64,000 nt of DNA from Erinaceus europaeus (lineage: Eukaryota; Chordata; Mammalia; Eulipotyphla; Erinaceidae). Positions within the stretch are counted from its first letter, which is position 1; each line of letters starts with the position of its first letter. Shown here piece by piece: positions 11,163 to 22,807 of this stretch. A program made the translations under genes and the position numbers. Location: the NCBI RefSeq assembly GCF_950295315.1, contig NW_026647602.1, positions 1-64,000 on the forward strand. Reading direction: 5' to 3'. Under the pieces are notes generated by a model. That model had not been told where the DNA came from and made no database searches. It saw nothing but the letters and a program-made list of their open reading frames with translations.

Positions 11163-11929
11163 TGTGTGTTTTATGTTTAATATTACTGTAGGTAATTGTC
11201 ATACTTAGTCAAGATTTTACATATTCATACAAGGACCCACTATAGTATATGCATTCTTGCTTGCTTTTATGATTTTTGCTGTTGAGAAAGTAGGTTTAAA
11301 CCAATTTCAACTTTTCAAAATAACCTGTATACCAAGAACTTTTGAACACCCATGCAAAATGAAAATATTCTTATGGCATTATTTTAAAATGCCATCTAAT
11401 TTGTAAATATGAGAATACTCTATCACGTTTGGATTACTTTTTAGGTGCAATGCTATGAAAGTACTAGAACATCAGCCCTAGAACAATCTCTTCTTTTTCC
11501 TCCTTCTCAAAGTAGTATCTCCATGAAGTGTTCACTATATCGATATAAAGCTACAGTTTAGGGGCCTTGGGGTTGGGTATTTTTTGGGGGGTGGCACATG
11601 GATTATCATGTAGCATGCACTGTATCTGATCCAGGGAACACCTGAGGGCACCATGGATATAGCACCTGTATGCAAATCATATGATAGAGTGGGGTGCGTT
11701 CTGACAAGTTACTATTCTGAATTAGGGTTTTGGGAAAACACTTCAGCTCTCTGTCCTTCAGGAATCTCTTATAGGATGTGGATGTAACATAACAGAGTAG
11801 GACCATTTCAATGAAAGGATTGTGTGTGACACCCAGGCGGATGGTTGGCACTTAACCACCTTTCTATAAGTGGTATTTATTGAAAACTGTAGCTCTAATT
11901 GTAGTTGTGCTAGGATATGAACTGCGGTT
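11163..11929. other. GMDS intron, nothing recognised
   Basis: Unclassified. 11560-11700 has a G-run and GATCCAGGGAACACC but no repeat I can name. Confidence 0.5.
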
Positions 11930-12015
11930 TTTGCTTTGTTTTATTTACATTGCCAGAGAATGAGCCCAGAACCTTGCATATGCAGAATACTGTTGAGCAC
12001 CCTCCCTGGCCCAAT
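11930..12015 (-). mobile_element. SINE head fragment
   Basis: GAGCCCAGAACCTTGCATAT and GAGCACCCTCCCTGGCCC match SINE head complements. The rest has decayed. Confidence 0.6.
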
Positions 12016-12061
12016 ATTTATTCTCTATTTGGAGGTGTGTGGAGGCAAAATCATTGTTTCA

Positions 12062-12357
12062 GGAGTCAGGCCATAGTGCAGCGGGTTAAGCGCATGTGGC
12101 GCAAAGCTCAAGAATCGGCCTAAGGATCCCAGTTCAAGCCCCCGGCTCCCCACTTGCAGGGGAGTCGCTTCACAGGCGGTGAAGCAGGTCTGCAGGTGTC
12201 TATCTTTCTCTCCCCCTCTTTGTCTTCCCCTCCTCTCTCCATTTCTCTCTATCCTATCTAACAATGACATCAATAACAACAACAATAATAGCTACACCAA
12301 AAATTTTTAAAAAGGGCAACAAAAGGGAAAATAAACATAAAAAATAAAATAAGAAAG
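12062..12357 (+). mobile_element. SINE-A with 14-bp target-site duplication
   Basis: AGTGCAGCGGGTTAAGCGCA head, CAGTTCAAGCCC B box, AACAACAACAATAATAGC tail. Perfect duplication AAATCATTGTTTCA at 12048-12061 and 12358-12371. Confidence 0.96.
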
Positions 12358-12679
12358 AAATCATTGTTTCACCATCCATGGAATCCCCTTGGTACTATCC
12401 ATGGCTCCCCCATGTGCTAGTTAGGTCAGATCCAGTGCCTGATACATGGTTATACATGCACTGTCCCCACTGAGACTTCTCCTAAGCTACTATCTCATAG
12501 TTTTGAACAAGGTTGTTGCTATGATAGGGGTAAGGATAATATAGTCTGAAGTGGAGAGGTTGCTTTAAGCAGGTAAAGTATTAGATGTGTTGGGAGAGAA
12601 AAATGTGTGTTGTGAGGGAATACATCAGGCATTCTTATAAGAAACAAGGTAAGATGTCAAGAGACCAAATGTATTCAGC

Positions 12680-13012
12680 TGGTGCTGAGCGGTGGCGCAC
12701 CCAGTTTAATACATACATTATCACTGCAAGGGACAGGGTTCAAGTTCCTGGTTCACACCTGCAGAGGGACATCTTCACAAGAAGTAAAGCAGAACAGCAG
12801 ATGTCTCTCTCCCTCCCTCTCTCTCTCTCCCTAACGCCTTCTCCACTCTTCATTCCTCTCTATCCTATCAAGCAAAAAGAGGAGGAGTAGGAAGAGGAGG
12901 AGGAGGAGAAAGAGAAGGAAAGAGAATGAAGAGAATGAGGAGGAAGAGAAGGAGAAGTGAATTTACCATGTAGATACTGAACCTCAGCGAAAACCCCTGG
13001 TGACAATTAAAA
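12680..13012 (+). mobile_element. SINE-B-like with an expanded purine tail
   Basis: TGAGCGGTGGCGCACCCAG head, GGGTTCAAGTTCC B box, CT-rich body, a (GGA)-rich tract at 12880-12955, and the end of the 3' module (CCCCTGGTGACAATTAAAA). Confidence 0.85.
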
Positions 13013-13273
13013 ATAGTTGATAATAATATAATAAAATACATTCAGGCGGTTCTGGAAACTTTCTGAAGATTTGTGTGTGAGCAAAAGCATTGATCAAGAA
13101 GAGGTGACCATTAGGAAAACTTCTAGTAGACTGAAGGGAAGATCTTTGAAACCACAGGAAGCAGATTTCAAAGGAGAGATAAATGAAGATATTATAGAAC
13201 ACATTAAAAGTTTTAAACACTTGAAATGATTTACTTCTTATAAGCAGTGAATACCTAAAAAGCTAAATTATTA

Positions 13274-13425
13274 GGGCTAGTGAAATAGTGCACTTGTATA
13301 GTGTGCAACCTAGATTCAAGCCTGTCCCCCACCACATTGAAGGAAGCTTTGGTGCTGTGATTTCTTTCACACTCTCTCTCTGTCTCTCTATCTCTATCTA
13401 AAACAAACAATCAAAAACCACTAAA
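13274..13425 (+). mobile_element. Diverged SINE
   Basis: GGGCTAGTGAAATAGTGCAC, CTAGATTCAAGCCTG (B box), GAAGGAAGCTTTGGTGCTGT, CT-rich body and AAACAAACAATC end. Confidence 0.82.
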
Positions 13426-14194
13426 TTATTCTTGTGTATTTGAAAGCCATGTGTATAATTTGGCTTTCCCCTTCTACCGCTGCTGTGCTTTTTAATTAGA
13501 AGTGTGTTCCTTTGTGTTGAATCTCTGTTGAAGACAAGTGACATGTATTCCTGCTCCTCATGCACCAGAAATTCTGTGAGAGCTGGTAGTGTGCTCTCTA
13601 ACTCCACTGACAGGAGACATTACATTGCGCTTACAAGGAGAGGTCAATGTCACACTTTGCTCCGCATGCCTAGCCTTGGTTTTTCTCTGTAACCAAATAT
13701 TTCTGCTTTCTAGGCTGGATATGAATCCCAAAGCCCAATCCTGAGCCTTCTCTTTCCTGTCTCACCCATTCTGAATTCACCATTCAGAGTGAATTTCACA
13801 GAGATATCTTTTGTTTAGAAATCCAGACTGCCAATCATGACATCCTAGCTCTTGATTATGTTCCCATTTACCTTTTCCCTCTCCCTTCCTCTCATTCTGT
13901 CTCATGAGGCCTGTATTCTTGATTTGCGTAAATGGCACCCGAGGTCCAGATCATCATACTTACTCTCCCTCTTATGCCCCGTCCTTGAATTTTTCTTATT
14001 CCTTTTCCTGGCTGTCCTTTTAAATGCAGGTTGCTTGGTAGAGAGTCTCAGAAAGTAAAAGCCCCCACTGTACCTTCTCCAAATCACTCTTTCCTTTCTT
14101 CTTCCCTTCTCTCTTTTCTTCCTTCTTTATTTATATATGCATTTGTATATGTATGTGTCCAACTTTTTCATTTAGTACTTTTCATTTAGTATAG
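13426..14194. other. GMDS intron, nothing recognised
   Basis: Less AT-rich than its neighbours. Short overlapping frames on both strands around 13850-14090 show no protein family I recognise. Confidence 0.5.
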
Positions 14195-14292
14195 GAAAGA
14201 CAGAGAACAGAGAGAGCCATAGCACTGAAATTTTGCCCAGTGCCGTAGTATTCCCTCCCATGTGGTATATGAATGAACTGTCTTGCCAGACC
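14195..14292 (-). mobile_element. SINE remnant
   Basis: AGAGAACAGAGAGAGCCATA and GAACTGTCTTGCCAGACCC fit the head complement of diverged SINEs. Confidence 0.55.
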
Positions 14293-14362
14293 CAGTTTTT
14301 AACTGTCTGATTTTTCAAATGCTAAGATATATGTAAAGGTTCTTCAAATAAAACTGTATTGT

Positions 14363-14586
14363 GTTGGGGCCAGGAGGTGGTGCACCTGGTTAAACGTACA
14401 TGTTAGAATGCGCAGAGACCCGGGTTCAAGCCCCTGGTCCCCACCTGCAGGGGGAAAGCTTTCCGAGTGGTAAAACAGGGCTACAGGTGTCTCTCTGTCT
14501 CTCTCCCTCTCTGTAACCCCTTCCCTCTCAATTTCTGACTGTCTTTATCCACCAAATAAAGATAAAAAAATTTAAAAAAAGACAAA
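14363..14586 (+). mobile_element. SINE-B with 13-bp target-site duplication
   Basis: GGGGCCAGGAGGTGGTGCAC head, GGGTTCAAGCCCC B box, AAATAAAGATAAAAAAAT tail. Perfect duplication AAAACTGTATTGT at 14350-14362 and 14587-14599. Confidence 0.96.
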
Positions 14587-14601
14587 AAAACTGTATTGTC
14601 T

Positions 14602-14857
14602 AAGGGGCTGGACAGTGATACACTTGGTTGAATGCATATATTAACCATGTGCAAAGATCTAGCAGCAGTACTACAGGTGTATCTCTGTCTCTCTGTCTCT
14701 GTCTCTCTCCTTGTCTAGCACCTACTCCATTCTCAATCTCTCTGTGTCTCTATCAAATAAAAGAAATAAAAGAACAAAATGACCTCCAGGAGTGGTATAT
14801 TTGTCATGCAGGCACCAAGCCACAGCAATAAGTCTGGTGTCAATGAAAAAAAAAAAT
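14602..14857 (+). mobile_element. SINE-B-like, long form
   Basis: GGGGCTGGACAGTGATACAC head, CT-rich body, 3' module (CCTCCAGGAGTGGTATATTT, CATGCAGGCACCAAGCC) and poly-A. The B-box region is deleted. Confidence 0.88.
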
Positions 14858-15240
14858 CCAGTGGCTAATTCTTCCTGAATTTCTTTAGAAAATTTTGGAA
14901 CTTTATTAAAAGGTTAATAATTTACAGCTGTTGACACATAGGTACAATTTGTCATCACCCATGATAGTTGTCTACAAGATACTCCCTTCCTCAACCCAGA
15001 TCCCTTTCCACTAACATGTCATTTGTTTATTCCTTTTTCAGTATTTCTGATCCACATTCTTTTGTGTGTATGTTTTATTTATTTAGCTAAAAGGATTATC
15101 ACTGGGGTTCAGTGCCTGCACTCCAAATCCAATGCTCCTGGTGGCCATTTTTTCTTTTCTTTTTTTTTTCTTCTATTTTTATTTGATAGGCCAGAAAGAA
15201 ATTGAGAGGGGAGGGAAGATAGAAAGAGGACGAGAGCGGA

Positions 15241-15600
15241 TCGTTGGTAGCGCAGCAGGTTAAGCGCACATAGTGCAAAGCTCAAGGACCGGCGTAAGGA
15301 TCCTGGTTGGAGCTCCTGGCTTCCCACCTGCAGGGAAGTCGCTTCACAGGCGGTGAAGCAGGTCTGCAGGTGTCTATCTTTCTCTCCCCCTCTCTGTCTT
15401 TCCCTCCTCTCTCCATTTCTTTCTGTCCTATCCAACAACGATGACATCAACAATAACAATAAAAACCACAATAAGGCTACAACAACAAGGGCAACAAAAG
15501 GGGGAAAAAGTGGTGTCCAGGAGCAGTGGATTCATGGTGCAGGCACCGAGCTCCAGAAATAAGCCGGAGGCAAAAAAAAAAAAAAAGAAAGAAAGAAAAA
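15241..15600 (+). mobile_element. SINE-A long form, nested
   Basis: TAGCGCAGCAGGTTAAGCGC head, decayed B box (GGTTGGAGCTCC), (AACAA)-rich tail, 3' module (CCAGGAGCAGTGGATTCATG) and an A-rich end with GAAAGAAAG. Confidence 0.92.
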
Positions 15601-15660
15601 GAAAGAGGGCTAGAGAGACACCTGCAGACCTGCTTCACTGCTCATGAAATGTTCTCTCTG

Positions 15661-15918
15661 GGTCAAGCGCAGGCCACGTGGCGCAAAGCGCAGGGACCGG
15701 CATAAGAATCCTGGTTCGAGCCCCGCTTCACAGGCGGTGAAGCAGGTCTGCAAGTGTCTATCTTTCTCTCCTCCTCTCTGTCTTCCCCTCCTCTCTCCAT
15801 TTCTCTCTGTCCTATCCAACAACAATGACATCAATAACAACAATAATGACTACAACCACAATAAAAACCAACAAGGGCAACAAAAGAAAAATAAATAAAT
15901 AAATAAATATGAAGAAAA
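15661..15918 (+). mobile_element. SINE-A, nested, with duplication
   Basis: 5'-truncated head (CAAGCGCAGGCCACGTGGCG), CTGGTTCGAGCCCC B box and (AAAT)n tail. Duplication GAAATGTTCTCYCTG at 15646-15660 and 15919-15933 with one mismatch. A GGCTCCCCACC stretch normally following the B box is missing. Confidence 0.92.
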
Positions 15919-16171
15919 GAAATGTTCTCCCTGCAGGTGGGGGTCAGGGGCTTGAAACCCGGTCCTTGGGCATGATGGTATGTGTGCTTAACCAGGTGCA
16001 CCACCACCTGGCCCCTGTGTGTGTATTTTAAAAATGGCATAAAATTAGTTTTTAACACTCAAAATACTTTCTGTTCTAATAAAATTCTAGACATTCACAG
16101 GTGTTTTGATGTTTAATTTGTTTTATTTCCTAGCATTGTATTTTATGTTTTTTGAAAACTTGGTAATGCTC

Positions 16172-16390
16172 TCTCTCTTTTTTATTATATTTATGTATTT
16201 ATTTATTGGATAGACACAACCAGAAATTAAGAGGGAAGGGAGTGATAGAGAGAGACAAAGAGACACCTGTAGCACTACTTCACCACTCATGAAGCTTTTC
16301 CCCTGCAGGTGGAGACTGGGGGCCGGAATCTGGGTTCTTGTGCACTGTTACAAGTGCACTTAACCAGGTGGACTAGCACCCAGATCTCCC
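16172..16390 (-). mobile_element. SINE-B
   Basis: TTTATTTATTGGATAGACAC, AGGTGGAGACTGGGGGCCGG and GTGCACTTAACCAGGTGGAC head complement. Confidence 0.92.
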
Positions 16391-16444
16391 CCTCCTTTCA
16401 TTTCTGGTGCTACCTATTTCTTTGATTTTTTTAAAACCTTTTTT

Positions 16445-16622
16445 TTTTAAAGTCTTTTATTTATTTTATTTTTGAGAGAGATACAGAGAGAGAAAGACAG
16501 AGAGAAACACCAGAGCACTGCTCAGCTCTGGCTTATGGTGGTGCGGGGGATTGAACCTGGGACTGCGGAGCCTCAGGCATGAGAGCCTCTTTGCATAACC
16601 ATTATGCTATCTACCCCCAGCC
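16445..16622 (-). mobile_element. SINE-C with target-site duplication
   Basis: GGGGGATTGAACCTGGGACT (B box complement) and TTTGCATAACCATTATGCTA (head complement). Duplication TTTAAAACCTTTTTT at about 16430-16444 and 16623-16637. The best-preserved C copy here. Confidence 0.94.
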
Positions 16623-16722
16623 TTTAAAACCTTTTTTTACCTCCATTTGGTTTTGGAAGTCACATTCCAACTGTATTTCGTTATTTGTTTCTTATAGTGA
16701 TACTTGAAAGGATGAATTCCAA

Positions 16723-16866
16723 TAATAATAATAGTAATTATTATTATTATTTTACCAGAGCACTGCTCAGCTCCAGTTTATGGTGGTGTGGGGGAACTGA
16801 ACCTGGGTCTTTGAACTTAATAAATGAGAATCTCTTTGCATAACCATTATGCTATCTCCTCCACTC
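16723..16866 (-). mobile_element. SINE-C, tail-truncated, with duplication
   Basis: TTTTACCAGAGCACTGCTCA, GGGGGAACTGAACCTGGGTC and CATAACCATTATGCTATCTC. Duplication TGAATTCCAA at 16713-16722 and 16867-16876. The T-rich tail is (TTA)n. Confidence 0.92.
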
Positions 16867-16876
16867 TGAATTCCAA

Positions 16877-19440
16877 GAATTAATAGAGTCTACATCTCAC
16901 AGCATCTTTGCCAATGATAACAGGAAAGACTGTACATGGGGTTTTTTTTGGATATCTGCTGTCTCCTACTTGAATACTAGGTTTTTAGAAATTCTTCATA
17001 CTAGACTGACTTTTTAAACATTGCATCTTTTATATATTAATATCTTTATGAAAAATTGTAGTTAATTCTACTGCACTATTAATCCTGACTTAGTCTGATT
17101 GTGATTTCAATAATCGTAGCTACTTTGACTCATAGTTTGACTATATATGGAGACTTTCTTTCTAAAATGCTTCCTTAAGTAATATTCTGTCTGAAAAGAA
17201 TGCACAGGTGGTAGAATAATTTTGACATATGTTCCTTTTTCTTCAAATGTAATATTGTATTTTGTTTAATTTTTGGTCATAATTTCTCAGATATGTGTAT
17301 TTACTGACCTACTGGTTTTAGGGATAGAATTGTCTTTTCCTCCCTTCTTCCCCTCCTTTCTTTTTCTTCCCTTTCCACCCTTCCTTATGCTTTCTCCTTT
17401 GCCATCTCCCCTTCATTATTTCCTTGTAGGTAGCTCATGGTAATTTTTCTCTTTATATTTAAATTTAGAAATTTCTCCAGGAGTTTGGACATAGATGATT
17501 TGTCACTATTTTGGTCCAGCACATGGAAGTCCTTTATCATCAGAGTTTTTCCTTAAGTTAATTTTCTTCCTTCCTTGTATCCATTCAGTTTTATAGCTAT
17601 AGGATCTCCTGAACATAAATTACATGCTTCTCATTTCTACTCCCATCATTTCTCCTCTGCATTCTGGAAGGTAACTGAGTTGGTGTTTCAAATAAAATGT
17701 TTTCTTTTATTCAGTGTTTATTTGGTTGCCTAAATCTCTGATGACTGTTATACGTAAGTCATTGTGTTTTCAGTTTCCTGAACCTCTTTCTTTCTTGGTC
17801 TTTAGTTCTTTTGTTTTTACTAGCAGTTTTCCCTTTTTCTAAGATACTGAGATACTGCTTCTGATCTCCCTGAAGTTACTGACTAGATGCCTTTTTTCTC
17901 TTTAGTTTTTGAATTGTTGACCCTTCTCTAGTGTCCCATGATTCTTCAATGCCTGCCTATTTTTATGGAGGGTAGTGTAAAATGATCTCTGATGGCCGCT
18001 GACAAGTGCCTCCTCAGCACTGTGGAAGGCTCTTTTTGCATTCCCCAAAGGGGCCTCTTCCCACCAAATGGTCAGTAGGAATGAATTCCACATGGGTTCA
18101 CAGACCAAAAGGTGACTTTCCCTTCCAGCTGTATCACCTGGGAGTGGAAAAGAAGGTTACATTCCTTTCTGGGGAGACACCACAGGAAGTTGAGTGAAGC
18201 ATTTGCTGCCTCTGCACAACTGATGATCTGTGTCCAAAGCAGAAGTCCTACAGTTGTGAAGTCTGCATATTCTCAAGGGAACTATCAACAGCTGGGGGAC
18301 CTCATGCCTTCCTCAGGACTTAAGCAACACTGAGCAGCTTTGGTCTTTTCCAGCACTTTAACTTTCCACCTCATAACCTCCTCTCTCCATTTATCAAAAC
18401 AGACTGGGGATGAAGACGGGAGAGAATTATTAGACATGAATCATCAGCCTACTGTGTAGTACTGTCACTATTTCCTCCTCTTATCAAGCCAAGAAAGGAT
18501 GGGCAGGAGAAAAATGACTGGGGAAAATTGGTAGTGCTCCAAGTAACAAAACTGGCAATCTTATTCCCTGGTTGGGAAATCTATCTAGGTGCTATAGAAG
18601 AACTGTGGTTGTCCCTAAATTTCTATTCTCCCATTCTTGTTTATAGAATTCTAAATTATTTAAGTGCATGCTCTTCAAGGATAATTTTATTTCCAGTTTT
18701 TCTTATATCTTGTTCTGTGCATGTGGTTACAGTCTAAGACATTTTTTCACATAGAAATAATATATAACTATTAACTATCTATATATCTATCTATAAACCA
18801 AAACTACCCAAAGGAAGGAATCCTATTTATGGAAAAACAGATCTGATGACAAGAATTCAAGCAGCCATTTTGAATCAGTGGTTGGCAATCGTATGGCAAT
18901 GGTAATGAACAGTAGGAAGAAACTTTCCCCAGTCTTAAATAACTATGGGAATACCATACCAGTCTTTTTTTTTTTTTTTTTTACCTTAATCTGCCAATAG
19001 ACTTAAGTAGTGAAAGAGAAATAAAATTTATTTTGTGTAAACTTCCCCTTTTGGTCTTTTCTGTCAATTTCTTATGAACTAATGAAGGCAGTCTACTTAA
19101 GCAGAGAATAAGAGATCTGGGAGGAAATGGCAGGATAGAGAGTAAGTACTTGTGAGAAATAGCTTTTTGATCTAGGGGATTAGACTCCTCAGTAAGGAAA
19201 TTTCAGTAGTAGGATACTATGGGGTATAAAGCTAAGAAGTTACTGGATGTGGGGAACATAACCAGGAGAGACTGTCCTAATGTCCGATTTTTGTCTCGGG
19301 ATCTGTGTAATGGTATAGTTCTCCCCTGCCCTGTCCCATCCCCCTTCAAGAATTGACTCCCACGAATTACACTTAGTGACTTGGGTAGTTGTTGCTAGTT
19401 TAAAAAAAAAAAACTCACTAAAAAAAGGGGGGAGTTTTAG
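16877..19440. other. GMDS intron, long unannotated stretch
   Basis: No repeat or exon recognised. 17340-17400 is CT-rich. 18000-18330 is unusually even in composition and has short frames on both strands without a recognisable product. A T-run lies at 18966-18982. Confidence 0.5.
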
Positions 19441-19464
19441 CCGCAAGCAGATAGGCAGAACCCT

Positions 19465-19650
19465 TCTTCCGTAGCCCTTCTTCCGTAGCCAGTCAACAGG
19501 TCAGGTTGAAAGCTGTCAGGAGGTGCTTGTTGCTGGCTTTGAAAATGACTGGGATCCATGTGGATTTAGTCGGCTAGGAAGGATCGTCAGTTTCCCCAAT
19601 GAATGGGTACTCACGGGATGCACCACGAGAAGGTCGATCCAATGCATCCC
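19465..19650 (-). mobile_element. 186-bp SINE-like element sharing its 3' end with LINE-J
   Basis: Bounded by a perfect 12-bp duplication AGGCAGAACCCT (19453-19464 and 19651-19662). Read on minus, the last part (CAACCTGAC-CTGTTGACTGG-CTACGGAAGAAGGG) matches the LINE-J coding end over about 36 nt. The upstream ~140 bp match nothing else in the window. The 3' tip repeats CTACGGAAGA, as if the template tail had slipped, and lacks the LINE-J stop codon. The 5' end forms an 8-bp inverted repeat, GGGATGCA/TGCATCCC (19643-19650 with 19615-19622). GATCGACCT in the head resembles a Pol III B box weakly. It may be a SINE using LINE-J for mobilisation, or an internally deleted LINE-J retaining an unseen 5' region. 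Confidence 0.7.
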
Positions 19651-19662
19651 AGGCAGAACCCT

Positions 19663-21412
19663 AAGAGGTGTTATATCAAGAGCAGGCACTTGCCAGTCCA
19701 ATGCCCTGATTCACAGACTCACTTGCATTAGAAGATCAGTTAGACTATTGGACAAATAGTATGTAAGAGTAGCCAGGGAGTTTTAGTGTCTACCTACATG
19801 AAGTTGAGAGTTTTGTTTAAGAGGAAGGGATATGTGAAGATGGAGAGTTGGGAGCAGTAGGAACACAATGAAATGTTTTATGTCTGTATCTTCCAAACTA
19901 CTCAGTCTTCAGTAAACTAGTTAAGTCCTTCCCTCCTTCCCCCTTCTTCCTTTCCTTTTCTTTTCTTCTCCTCTCCTCTCCTTTCCCCTCCCCTTCCTCC
20001 CCACAACCCCCTTACTCTCTTTCTTGGTGAGTCAGTAATGGAATACTTTGGCTAGCTACTCGGTATTTGGAGGTTCTGATAGAATCACTTGAGTCTGTTG
20101 TTTTATTCCCATCTTCTGTCCTCTCTGATCACCCTCACTGGGAGGTGGGGGCTCTGTAGATAGAGTATGTGTAGTGAGGATGGGGGAACAGGGTCAGAGG
20201 CTGCCTTATCTGTTTGTAGTTTTACTGAGTGGGATAGTCTGTAAAGAAGAATGTGGATGTTGGTGTATATAGCAGGGGCTTCCACATTCTCTCTACATCA
20301 TACAGCCTTCTGTCCTCAATTGTGAACCATCTGTGGCATAGTGCCTCCCTCCAAAATAATGTATATATATATATCCCCACCTAATGATACAGATTTCCTC
20401 TAAGAAATTTTGACACTTCACAATGATGACCACTTGGTTCTGCGGCCTCATTTCTTCTTGACTGTGCTGTATAGTTAGGTTGTTGCTTTTAGGGTGTTGC
20501 ACTGGGTAGTCGGAAAAGTCTTGACATATTTCTCTGTTTTTCTGTGCAAAAATATATTGTGATTTTCCTGACAACCCAACTGGATTCTGTGAGTTTGCGA
20601 AGTGACATAAGGTTTATAAGGCTTCTGATGACTTTTACCCAGTCAAACTGATCACACATGCTTCACAATGTTCAAAAGTTCTTTCATTTTTCTTTGTTGA
20701 ATGTGCCCCCTTTTTGCATGTGTTTGAGTATGCTAATGACAGGTTTCTTAATTTTATGATGCCTTTGGGATTTGAATATGATTTCTTCTTTAAAATGGAA
20801 TTCCTTATGTGCTTCTTTCCCCAAGTCTGTAATGTGAAGATCTGTCATCACTCATAGCTCAGCCTAAATAAAGGCCACAGTTACTCTGAAAGTCCAGACT
20901 CCTAAGGCCATACTTCTTTGCTGTTACCACATGCCTGTATTTCTTATCATACATTAGGTGGATTTTAGTACTTCTGTTTCTTTGTGTCTGTGTCCCTGTG
21001 TATGTGTGTTTGGGGGGATCCTTGTTGCTCTCTCTTCTAAAGTGTAGTATATATAGTACCTAGGCCTAGTCATATTCCAAGTATATTTGTTGAAGACTTA
21101 TTCATGCTTTAGCATGCTAATGCTTTGTGTAAATCATAAAACTGCAAGCTATAGAATATGGCAGAACATTTCCTTTGGAAAAGGTGAAGGACAATGTTAA
21201 CTTTGGGAGTGAGAGAAATATCATTTCAAGATTCTAGGCGTATTCATATAAAGTGCAGACTTTATATTGTGTTTTTTTCATATTTGTTTTGGTATAGGAG
21301 AGATCATTGGAAAGGGGTATGTGTGTGTGTGTATATGTGTGCCTGTGTATGTAAGAGAGCATACACATGTTAATATACAGGTTTTTAGTGGGGAAGGACA
21401 AGATCTTTTTAA
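19663..21412. other. GMDS intron, mostly unannotated
   Basis: A pyrimidine-rich tract lies at 19925-20020, a short (TA)n at 20361-20373, and GT-rich sequence at 21315-21350. No gene or dated repeat recognised. Confidence 0.5.
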
Positions 21413-22280
21413 AAAAATGTTTTATTTTTTATTATTGATTTAATACTAATTTACAAGATTGTGAGGGGTATAATTGTAATAGGGGTGTAATTCCATATAG
21501 TACCTACCATGAGAGTTCTCTGTCCCACCCCCATGCATTGGAAACTCCCCTGTTATTTATTCCCCTGGGAGTAAAGACCAAAATTCTTTTTAGGGTGTAG
21601 AAGATGAGAGTTCTGACTTCATAATTGCTTCTCTGCTGGATACGAATGTTGGCAGGGGATCCATAACCCCATACTGTTTCTATCTTTCCCTTGTGGGGTA
21701 GGACTCTGGAGGGGTGATGTTCCAGGACACATTGGTGAGATTGTCTGCCCAGGGATGTCAGAGTGGTATCATAGTAGCATCTGGAACTTGGTGGCTGAAA
21801 TGTAGTAAGGTGGAAAACAGAACAAATTGTTTAATAAACAGAAACCATAAAGTAGGAATAGAACAGATGAAAGTAGGGACTTTATGGTAAGAGGAAGCTA
21901 GGAAGTCTGTTTTAGGCATGTTCCTAGAAGCCTATGTCTTAATAATCTTTGCTTGAGCTTGATAACTAACATGGGCATGGGCCAAAAATATCTGGGAAGA
22001 CAGTGTCAGAGTTGAGAGTAGAACCAGAAGCAGAATTGGGGCAGTGAGTTGCTTGCAAACTTGAAGAAGATACATAAATGCGTTTAACTGTTTGCCACAG
22101 TGATCTAACCCAGGGCCTATATCCATTCATATTTAGCACAGGAGCCTGTACAACCTCTGAGTCCCTGTCAGACTGAATTCACAGTCTGGGAACATTCTAG
22201 GCTGCAATTTCAGAGCTAGTCTTCCTTAAGTGAAAGAGTAGGATGATCCAGCCTCCTTTCAGAGAGTGGGGCAATCCCTT
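21413..22280 (-). mobile_element. L1 3'UTR
   Basis: Starts with AATGTTTTATTTTTTATTAT, then TACAAGATTGTGAGGGGTAT, GAGTTCTGACTTCATAATTG and GTGGTATCATAGTAGCATCT, in the order seen at 33845-34205. The part beyond 21800 resembles 220-355 and is the 5' portion of this 3'UTR; its outer limit is uncertain. Confidence 0.75.
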
Positions 22281-22457
22281 TCCATTGCTGTTTCATAGCA
22301 AGGGCACTGTCCTGAAGAAGCCTACTAAAGGGCTTACAATGACAAGAACAACATCTTTACCTAATGTGGGCTCATATATCTTGGGAGCCAGAAAATGAGC
22401 ACACATTTAATAAAAGTGGGAATCAGGCTGTTTCTAACTCTGATGTGTATTCACAAA

Positions 22458-22807
22458 GTCTTTTTTTTTTCTTCTTGAGCCCCTAGGGTTATTGCTGGGG
22501 CTCTGTGCCTGCACTACAAATCCACTACTCCTAGAGGCCATTTTTTTCTTTTTGTTGCCCTTGTTGTCACCCTTGTTGTTATTGTTGTTATGATTATTGT
22601 TATTGCTGTCGGATAGGACAGAGAGAAATGCAGAGGGGAGGGCAAGACAGAGAGGGGGAGAGAAAGGTAGGCACCTGCAGACCTGCTTCACTGCTTGTGA
22701 AACAAATCCCTTGCAGGTGGGGAGCTGGGGCTTCAACCAAGATTCTTACATTGGTCCTTGCGCTTTGCACCATGTGTGCTTAACCCACTGTGCTACTGCA
22801 TGCCCCC
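22458..22807 (-). mobile_element. SINE-A, long form
   Basis: 3' module complement (CCCTAGGGTTATTGCTGGGG, TCCACTACTCCTAGAGGCC), TTGTTGCCCTTGTTGTCACC and GTGCTTAACCCACTGTGCTA. Confidence 0.93.

Larger units (their letters stand above)
15083..16015 (-). mobile_element. SINE-B long form interrupted by two SINE-A copies
   Basis: The host element is seen in three pieces. The 3' module and tail lie at 15083-15240 (GGGGTTCAGTGCCTGCACTC). The middle lies at about 15601-15660 (GAGAGACACCTGCAGACCTG). The head complement lies at 15934-16015 (GTGCACCACCACCTGGCCCC). Both insertions are plus-strand SINE-A. Confidence 0.88.
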
